Positions 26,552-32,625 of a stretch of 32,625 bases of DNA are shown piece after piece (the stretch's first letter is position 1; every line of letters starts with the position of its first letter). The notes below the pieces were generated by a model. The model made no database searches. It had not been told where the DNA came from and saw only the letters and a program-made list of their open reading frames with translations. Source of the DNA: Flagellimonas marinaquae (lineage in GTDB: Bacteria; Bacteroidota; Bacteroidia; Flavobacteriales; Flavobacteriaceae); NCBI RefSeq assembly GCF_003992675.1, contig NZ_RZMZ01000003.1, positions 2,501 through 35,125 of the forward strand, read 5' to 3'. The position numbers and the translations under genes are program-made.

Positions 26552-29500
26552 ATGACACATCCTGTATTTAAACGACTTAGAAAACTGACCGCCTTGTTTT
26601 TGGGGACCAAAGGCGCCTCCCTATACCTAGCCTTATTTGCCATAAGTGTTGGTGTGGCCACCTTTGTGGAAAATGATTTTGGAACCAGCTCGGCACAAAA
26701 ACTGATTTACAAGGCCTGGTGGTTCGAATTTCTTTTACTGCTTTTCGCAGGATCCATTGTCTATAATATCGTACAGTTCAGGATGATCCAGCAAAAAAAA
26801 TGGGCTCTTTTAATGTTTCATGCCGCTATTATTGTCATTCTGGCAGGAGCAGCGATAACCCGTTATTTTTCTTACGAAGGGGTCATGCACATAAGAGAGA
26901 ACGATACATCCAATGCATTTGTATCGGCGGACACCTACTTGAACTTCAAAGTCACCACTGGCGGAAAAACATATGAAATCGAAGAACCGGTGCTTTTTGC
27001 TTCCCTTTCCCAAAACCAATGGGAAGAAAGTTATTTGCTCGATGAACACCTGGTCCAAATTAAAACCAAGGAATTCATACCAAATCCCATCAAAAAATTG
27101 AGTCCTGGTCTAGCGGGCAGGCCCACCCTTAAATTGGTAGTGGCCGGAAGGAACGGCAGGGAAGAGTATTTTTTGTCCCAAGGGGAGCGTAAACGCATTG
27201 GGGGAATCCTTTACAACTTCAATGTGAACAAGATACCGGATGCCTTCAATATTGCCTATACGGACGGACAGCTGACCTTTGACACCAACAGAACCCTCAC
27301 TGAAATGGTCATGGCGACCCAAACAAGGGACACTATAGCGGGCGATGAACCATCACGTCCTTTGAAATTGCGGGCCTTGTATTCGGATGGAACCCATAAT
27401 GTGGTATTTCCGGAATTCAATGAAAATGCGTCCACCCAATTGATATCGGAATCCCCGAAAATGAGAAAAGACAGTCAGGCAGCCGTGCTTTTACAGGTGA
27501 CACTCGATGGCCAGGAAGAGGAGGCCTACCTATACGGACGTAGAGGCTACGAGGGAAAATCGGAAATAATTAATTTTGATGGACTGACCTTGGCTGCATC
27601 CTATGGATCAAAAACCTACCAAGTACCTTTTAGATTGCGTTTAAACGATTTCATTATGGAGAAGTACCCTGGAACCAGTAGTGCTTCTTCCTATGCCAGC
27701 GAAGTAACGCTATTGGACGAACAAAATGGTGTGAACAGGGATTTTAGGATTTATATGAACCATATTCTAAACTATCAGGGGTTTCGCTTTTTTCAGTCCT
27801 CTTTCGATCGTGATGAAAAAGGGACCTATCTCAGTGTCAACCATGATTTCTGGGGCACGCTTATCTCCTATTTGGGTTATGGGCTACTCACCCTTGGAAT
27901 GATCTTAACCCTTTTCAGCAAAAAATCAAGATTCCACGAATTGTCAAAAAAAATAAAAAATATCAGAAGCAAGGCCATACTGCTGGCCCTATTCCTGGGT
28001 TTTGGAATGAACGGTTACGGTCAGAACCATGACATAACCCATAGTGCCGTATCCACGGAGCACGCCAAAACCTTTAGTGAACTGGTTGTCCAGGATTACA
28101 GGGGACGGATGAAACCCATGCATACCCTTTCCCGTGAGATCCTTCGAAAGACCTACAGAAAGGAAAACCATAAAGGTCTAAACGCCGATCAGATCATACT
28201 CGGCATGTTTGCAAACCCACAGGAGTGGTACCATGAAAAATTGATAAAACTCGGGGAACATGAGGAAATTCGCAAGCAACTCAATGCAGGGGGGAATTAT
28301 GCTTCCTATGCCGATTTTTTCGACGAGAGCGGAGCCTATAAACTGAGTGCAAGAGTACAAGCTGCCTACAATATGAATCCCTCAGACCGCGGCACCCTGG
28401 AAAAGGAACTATTAAAAATCGATGAACGGGTCAATATCATGAACATGGTATTTTCCGGTACGATTTTCCGATTGGTACCCGAACCGGACAATGTGAACCA
28501 TACCTGGATGTCCTCCCACGGCCATGCATCCAACGGTAATCGCACACAAGTGGCCGATAAATTTTTCACCAACTACCGAACTGCTCTCAACAATGGTATC
28601 CGCGACGGGAACTATGCCGATGCGGAGAGCCTGGTAAATGAACTCAAAGCGTACCAAGTTGAGCATGGCGGGAATATTGTCCCTTCCCAAACAAAAATTT
28701 CCATGGAAATAGCGCTCAACAAAATGAACGTGTTCACGCGTCTGGCGATCTTTTATATTATCATGGGACTGATCCTATTATTTTTTCTTTTCCTTTCCGT
28801 CTTCAAACCACAATGGAAACTTCAAAAAATACATTACATCCTATTGACCCTGGTGGTTCTGGGATTTGTATTCCACACGATAGGACTGGGCTTGCGTTGG
28901 TACGTATCAGGACGGGCGCCTTGGAGCAATGGATATGAATCGATGATATATATTGGATGGACCTCAACCCTGGCTGGACTTCTTTTTACTCGAAAATCAC
29001 TCGGAGGACTCTCAGCTACCATGGTTTTAGCTGCCATCATCCTCTTTGTGGCCACCTTAAGCTTTTTAGACCCTGAAATCACTCCCTTGGTTCCCGTACT
29101 CAAATCGTATTGGCTTACCATACATGTATCCTTGGAAGCCGGAAGCTATGGTTTCTTGATGTTGGGTGCTATCATTGGGCTGATCAATCTGATATTGTTA
29201 CTGTTTTTAAAATCTTCCAATGTAGATCGCATCAAAAAAATGGTGACCGAAATGTCGTACATCAGCGAAATGACCTTGATCGGAGGATTGTTCATGGTCA
29301 GTATTGGAACCTACCTGGGCGGTATTTGGGCCAATGAATCCTGGGGGCGCTATTGGGGATGGGATGCCAAAGAGACCTGGGCCTTGGTGACCATACTGGT
29401 ATATGCATTTATATTGCATATGCGTTTGATACCCAGCTTAAAAGGTCTGTTTGCCTACAATTTGGCCACTATCTTCGGCCTGTCCTCTGTAATCATGACC

Positions 29501-29656
29501 TATTATGGGGTGAACTACTACCTCTCCGGGCTTCATTCCTATGCCACCGGGGACCCTGTCCCAATTCCGACTTGGGTCTATATTGTGGTGGCATCGATTA
29601 CCGCAGTGGCCATAGTCGCTTATTTGAAAAAGCGTAAATTTAAAAGTATTACCTAA
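26552..29656 (+). CDS. Cytochrome c biogenesis protein, ResB-CcsA fusion
   Basis: System II cytochrome c synthetase that carries haem across the inner membrane and attaches it to CxxCH motifs; 1034 residues, the fused form common in Bacteroidota. The ResB part (1-500) has TM helices ALFAISVGVATFVEN, FLLLLFAGSIVYNIVQF and LLMFHAAIIVILAGAAITRY, a large periplasmic domain and TM4 (about 430-450). A middle periplasmic region follows (VVQDYRGRMKPMHTLSREIL). The CcsA part (from about 725) has the WWD haem domain WANESWGRYWGWDAKETWAL (about 925-944) and histidines in VFHTIGLG, LTIHVSLE and SGLHSYAT. It faces the multihaem cytochrome operon, whose product needs it. Confidence 0.95.
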   Translation: MTHPVFKRLRKLTALFLGTKGASLYLALFAISVGVATFVENDFGTSSAQKLIYKAWWFEFLLLLFAGSIVYNIVQFRMIQQKKWALLMFHAAIIVILAGAAITRYFSYEGVMHIRENDTSNAFVSADTYLNFKVTTGGKTYEIEEPVLFASLSQNQWEESYLLDEHLVQIKTKEFIPNPIKKLSPGLAGRPTLKLVVAGRNGREEYFLSQGERKRIGGILYNFNVNKIPDAFNIAYTDGQLTFDTNRTLTEMVMATQTRDTIAGDEPSRPLKLRALYSDGTHNVVFPEFNENASTQLISESPKMRKDSQAAVLLQVTLDGQEEEAYLYGRRGYEGKSEIINFDGLTLAASYGSKTYQVPFRLRLNDFIMEKYPGTSSASSYASEVTLLDEQNGVNRDFRIYMNHILNYQGFRFFQSSFDRDEKGTYLSVNHDFWGTLISYLGYGLLTLGMILTLFSKKSRFHELSKKIKNIRSKAILLALFLGFGMNGYGQNHDITHSAVSTEHAKTFSELVVQDYRGRMKPMHTLSREILRKTYRKENHKGLNADQIILGMFANPQEWYHEKLIKLGEHEEIRKQLNAGGNYASYADFFDESGAYKLSARVQAAYNMNPSDRGTLEKELLKIDERVNIMNMVFSGTIFRLVPEPDNVNHTWMSSHGHASNGNRTQVADKFFTNYRTALNNGIRDGNYADAESLVNELKAYQVEHGGNIVPSQTKISMEIALNKMNVFTRLAIFYIIMGLILLFFLFLSVFKPQWKLQKIHYILLTLVVLGFVFHTIGLGLRWYVSGRAPWSNGYESMIYIGWTSTLAGLLFTRKSLGGLSATMVLAAIILFVATLSFLDPEITPLVPVLKSYWLTIHVSLEAGSYGFLMLGAIIGLINLILLLFLKSSNVDRIKKMVTEMSYISEMTLIGGLFMVSIGTYLGGIWANESWGRYWGWDAKETWALVTILVYAFILHMRLIPSLKGLFAYNLATIFGLSSVIMTYYGVNYYLSGLHSYATGDPVPIPTWVYIVVASITAVAIVAYLKKRKFKSIT

Positions 29657-29701
29657 GTTTTATGATGTGGAATGCATGATGATGTGCAATACGGGGATGG
29701 G

Positions 29702-30520
29702 TCAATCAACCAATACCCCATCCTCAAGAATAAGGTCGTAGGCATAACCGGCACCAAAGTCACGGTTGAGACGCACTACGGCACGCATGGCAAACTCTTC
29801 CCCTTCCGGTACATAGGAGCTCGATGTAATGACCAGGTCATACCCATCTTGGCTACCATCCTTGATATGAATCCAGTTACGGTCCATAATATTGGGATTG
29901 ATCTTAGCACATACCCCTCTGACCTCTACCGTAGTGCCCTCATAGGCCTTGGGATTATTTACCACATCGGAGATCTGGACTACGCCCTTGTGCACCACAT
30001 TTTCATCGGTGTGCATGGGGATATCGGCTTTGGCAGGAGAAGGCACATTCTTGTTCAGCCTTGGTTGGGGCACCGTTTGGCCTTGCATCTGCTTGGAGTG
30101 GTCCCTGGACACCAAATTGGAGACCAGATAGATGGTATCGAACATACGGTTATGTTCCTTGCTTTCAAATTGGGTTTTCAATAAGCCCCCTTGGTAAAAG
30201 TAAGTCTCTCCTGGACGGGCTTCCATTTTACGTGTCGCTATCCAAAAAGAATCCCCCTTTTCCTCGACGCGCAGGTAAACATATCTGCTCGCCTGAAGTA
30301 CCTCCGCAATGGTGACCTGATGCAGTGCATTTCCGAAAGGGTTGCCGGGTGGGGTGACCGCAATATCCGGATTCCTGACTTCGAAAGGATTATCATTGCC
30401 TGCATCGGTTCCCCCATTGCTGGTCGCCTCAACGACTTTTGGACTATTGTTACAGGACGTGGTCAATAGTGCTATAAACAAACTTGCCGAAACGGCATTT
30501 CTGATTTTTACGTTCATCAT
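29702..30520 (-). CDS. Lipoprotein with an OB-fold-like domain pair, part of the cytochrome operon
   Basis: A 272-residue lipoprotein: MMNVKIRNAVSASLF with a lipobox TTSC, then a low-complexity linker (SNGGTDAGNDNPFEV). Two related beta domains follow: HQVTIAEVLQASRYVYLRVE with DSFWIATRKMEARPGETYFY (about 66-110), like the NrfJ-type domain found near multihaem cytochromes, and a C-terminal VEVRGVCAKINPNIMDRNWI with IKDGSQDGYDLVITSSSYVP and LNRDFGAGYAYDLILEDG, an OB-fold-like nucleic-acid-binding-style motif also found in such lipoproteins. Exact function unknown. The start is 1 base after the barrel gene's stop (TGA T ATG), so the genes are coupled. Convergent with ccsA, 45 bp apart. Confidence 0.82.
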   Translation of the reverse strand: MMNVKIRNAVSASLFIALLTTSCNNSPKVVEATSNGGTDAGNDNPFEVRNPDIAVTPPGNPFGNALHQVTIAEVLQASRYVYLRVEEKGDSFWIATRKMEARPGETYFYQGGLLKTQFESKEHNRMFDTIYLVSNLVSRDHSKQMQGQTVPQPRLNKNVPSPAKADIPMHTDENVVHKGVVQISDVVNNPKAYEGTTVEVRGVCAKINPNIMDRNWIHIKDGSQDGYDLVITSSSYVPEGEEFAMRAVVRLNRDFGAGYAYDLILEDGVLVD

Positions 30521-30521
30521 A

Positions 30522-32126
30522 TCAATTTTTATGTTTACTGTGAAAACGTTGTACCAATCGTGTATACACGCGGTAGTTCCTACTGTCATTGTACATGGAC
30601 AATTCCCCTGTCAAACTGAACATCAGGGTCCTGTTGATATGGTAGGTCAGATTGACCCCCATCAGTTGCTGTGAAAGCTTATCGAAGTTCATCGTATAAT
30701 CGTATTCGGCCAAACGATAGTACAGTTCCGTATTCAACCTATTCTCGAACAACCCCCTGGAATGCCGCATGGAAATAATATTACTGACCACATAGTTGGA
30801 TTGGTTTTGATTATAGGATACGGAAGTCCGGCCATGGACGAACGGGGTCTGGGACAAGGTCAAATACCCATGGATATTGTCCGATTTGTTCTGCTGGTCG
30901 CTCTGAAATCGTTTGCTGTAACTGAATCCGGTGAAAACACGACGTAAGGGCCTGATATTGATGCGGGCACGGACCCCCTGACGGGCCAGATCATCGTCCA
31001 ATAATTGCTCGATATCGGATCGATAGGTGTCGTAATAAATAATACGTTTTCGGGTATCGTAGGAAACCATGAGGCTTACCCCCCTTGAAAAACGATACCG
31101 TAAAGAAGAGTATAGACTTGTCAAGCGATAGTCATTGGCAATGGTATCCCCTACCTTGCTATACAGGTCCATTTCAGCAGAGGCAAATAAATTAAGGTTC
31201 TGGGACAAGGCACTGGTGTGCTGCGCATAGGCGTACCTCCTATCGATGGCCCCTTCCCCCCTTTGTTCTATGAACCCCAAGGTCGTTTGGGAACGAAAAT
31301 CGTCCCTATCGGAATTGATTCCCAAATAGGCCCCGTACTGCAATAGGTTCGGATTAAAGCCAAAATCGAATACATCGGGCCTTGAACCGACCATCGCACC
31401 CACGTATGCGTTTCCCAACTGCTTTTCCGCTTGCAGTCCATCCATAGGCCCAAGGGAAGAAATTTTAGGGTTTATGGCCCTCCCAAAGAGAAACTTGAGG
31501 GTGGGAGTCGTTTCATGGGACACGGCAAAATTGAATACCCGTAAAAGGGAATTATTTCCCACCCGCCCCGTGGGTGCATCCAAGATGTGCCGAAAGTTCA
31601 TATACACCTGGGCGGAAAACCTGGAATCATCGATATGATCCGCATCCACTGATAATCTGCTCATCAAGCGATGCCTATTTTCCCTATCGTTCGACACCAA
31701 ACTGTAGGTAGAGGCCGATATTCGGGCCTTGATCTCTTGCGGGTAGGCCAACTCCTTTGTCTCTTGATCCAGGGTATCACGCAGTGTTCTGGGCACAACA
31801 ATTTCTTCGGCAACGCTCGCATCGGTTTTCACGGGCGGGATAAAAATGATCTTGTCACCTTTTTCCACCTTACAATCAAATAAAGGAAGACATACACAGG
31901 ATGTTGTGGATTTACTGTCCACGAAAAGACAGGCAGGGCCTTTTTGGCCATCCAATCGTAGGGTGTCCCCTACCTGGATAGCCGCTGTGCTATCGAAACG
32001 GACATAGACACTGTTAGCGGTTATAAAGGAAACTTTTCCATTGACCACTTCCTTGTCCTGGCCCCAGGCCACAACAACGGTCAAAAAGATGAGCGTCCGT
32101 ATGATGTATTGGATTGTTTTTTTCAT
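30522..32126 (-). CDS. Outer-membrane beta-barrel protein, putative porin of a porin-cytochrome complex
   Basis: A 534-residue exported protein. A signal peptide (KKTIQYIIRTLIFLTVVVAWGQ) is followed by an SH3-like beta domain (about 24-95) with four cysteines in GPACLF, TTSCVCLPLFDCKVEKGDKI. From about residue 135 come repeated amphipathic strands (SRLSVDADHIDDSRFSAQVY, LKFLFGRAINPKISSLGPMD, YSSLRYRFSRGVSLMVSYDT, TELYYRLAEYDYTMNFD) to RVYTRLVQRFHS, enough for more than 20 strands. No plug domain or TonB box. The start at 32126 overlaps the cytochrome stop by 4 bases (ATGA). By position it may be the outer-membrane sheath for the cytochrome, as MtrB does; this is inference. Confidence 0.85.
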   Translation of the reverse strand: MKKTIQYIIRTLIFLTVVVAWGQDKEVVNGKVSFITANSVYVRFDSTAAIQVGDTLRLDGQKGPACLFVDSKSTTSCVCLPLFDCKVEKGDKIIFIPPVKTDASVAEEIVVPRTLRDTLDQETKELAYPQEIKARISASTYSLVSNDRENRHRLMSRLSVDADHIDDSRFSAQVYMNFRHILDAPTGRVGNNSLLRVFNFAVSHETTPTLKFLFGRAINPKISSLGPMDGLQAEKQLGNAYVGAMVGSRPDVFDFGFNPNLLQYGAYLGINSDRDDFRSQTTLGFIEQRGEGAIDRRYAYAQHTSALSQNLNLFASAEMDLYSKVGDTIANDYRLTSLYSSLRYRFSRGVSLMVSYDTRKRIIYYDTYRSDIEQLLDDDLARQGVRARINIRPLRRVFTGFSYSKRFQSDQQNKSDNIHGYLTLSQTPFVHGRTSVSYNQNQSNYVVSNIISMRHSRGLFENRLNTELYYRLAEYDYTMNFDKLSQQLMGVNLTYHINRTLMFSLTGELSMYNDSRNYRVYTRLVQRFHSKHKN

Positions 32127-32625
32127 TCGCTTCCAGTTGGGTGACACTCATAGCAGGCCGGACTGCTATATACGTAGCCTCCCACTTCATCGTGTTCGTT
32201 ATCAGTTTCGGCCTGTCCATGACATTGGAAACAGGAGAACTCGGCATAATTGTTCGTATTGATGTGACAATCGGTACAATCGTTCCATTCTCCTCGGTGC
32301 TCACCGGAATATATGGGGAAATATTGTCCATCATGATCAAATTCCGCTGGTTGCCAACCAGGGTTGGTCGTATGGCAAGAAGCACAATCGGTCGGAAAAT
32401 TGGCCGACAAATGGTTGGGGTCCGAGGTTTGATCATAATCCGTTTGATGACAGCTCACACATTCCGAGGATAGTCCTTGATAGGTACCATTGGTGTGGCA
32501 TTCCGTACAATCCTGTATATCATGTCCCTGCGTCAATGGGAAAAAGTCATGATTGATACTGGCAGGGGTCCATCCAGGTGCCGTGGTATGACAGGAAACA
32601 CAGTCCGTCGAAAAACCGCTTGCCT
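32123..32625 (-). CDS. Multihaem c-type cytochrome, C-terminal part (start outside the window)
   Basis: The open frame continues past the right edge; the visible 167 residues hold seven CxxCH haem sites: CVSCH, CTECH, CVSCH, CASCH, CTDCH, CFQCH and CYECH, about one per 22 residues. The repeated unit FPTDCASCHTTNPGWQPAEF, with HDGQYFPIYSGEH, is that of cytochrome c3/c7-like periplasmic or outer-membrane electron carriers. The protein must be periplasmic or surface-exposed because haem is attached there. It is the upstream gene of a coupled operon with the barrel and lipoprotein and faces the ResB-CcsA gene. Total haem number is unknown because the N-terminus is missing. Confidence 0.93.
   Translation of the reverse strand, partial: ASGFSTDCVSCHTTAPGWTPASINHDFFPLTQGHDIQDCTECHTNGTYQGLSSECVSCHQTDYDQTSDPNHLSANFPTDCASCHTTNPGWQPAEFDHDGQYFPIYSGEHRGEWNDCTDCHINTNNYAEFSCFQCHGQAETDNEHDEVGGYVYSSPACYECHPTGSE

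Noticed and set aside
29672..30184. Plus-strand open frame opposite the lipoprotein
   Set aside because: No family features; the minus-strand frame has a lipobox and is coupled to the barrel gene.

Overview
The window looks like the chromosome of a Bacteroidota bacterium, most likely a marine Flavobacteriaceae (a Muricauda/Flagellimonas-type genome is my guess from protein style; no search was run). The evidence is the rrn order 16S-Ile-Ala-23S, promoters of the Bacteroidota form TTG-N19-TAnnTTTG (exact at five places: three rrn promoters, thrS and tRNA-Lys), a split transketolase, SusD-free but typical flavobacterial lipoproteins, and an infC gene that seems to begin with ATA.

Layout. 1-3213 (minus): the start of an rRNA operon, read right to left: three tandem promoters, leader, 16S, tRNA-Ile, tRNA-Ala and the 5' part of 23S. 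3393-6725 (plus): translation operon thrS-infC-rpmI-rplT ending in a bidirectional terminator. 6752-22109: ordinary housekeeping genes in short operons: an exported carboxypeptidase-regulatory-like protein and a YjbQ protein (minus); a HAD phosphatase and an exported dienelactone-hydrolase-like enzyme (plus); dnaB followed by an exported protein of the so-called asparagine synthetase B family, and accA (minus); tgt-lptF/G (minus); split transketolase and a small outer-membrane barrel (plus); an FKBP-type lipoprotein with calcium-binding repeats (minus); an S4 protein and a phosphoribosyltransferase (plus); shikimate kinase (minus).

22163-26466: tRNA-Lys(TTT) followed at once by a tyrosine recombinase and about 4 kb of gene-poor, decayed DNA. 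It holds candidate integrase arm sites, two tiny ORFs, a large imperfect inverted repeat, a nucleotidyltransferase with a small overlapping partner (possible toxin-antitoxin pair), an XRE regulator broken by four in-frame stops, two pairs of AT-rich palindromes with the same 42-bp spacing, and an IS3-type OrfA remnant. I read it as the remains of an element integrated at tRNA-Lys; no convincing distal att site was found.

26467-32625: a c-type cytochrome locus. A 1034-residue ResB-CcsA fusion (cytochrome c maturation, plus strand) faces a tightly packed minus-strand operon: a multihaem cytochrome (seven CxxCH in the visible 167 residues; its start lies outside the window), an outer-membrane beta-barrel of 534 residues overlapping it by 4 bases, and a lipoprotein starting 1 base after the barrel's stop. 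Together they resemble a porin-cytochrome conduit with its own haem-attachment machinery, and are the most interesting functional unit here.
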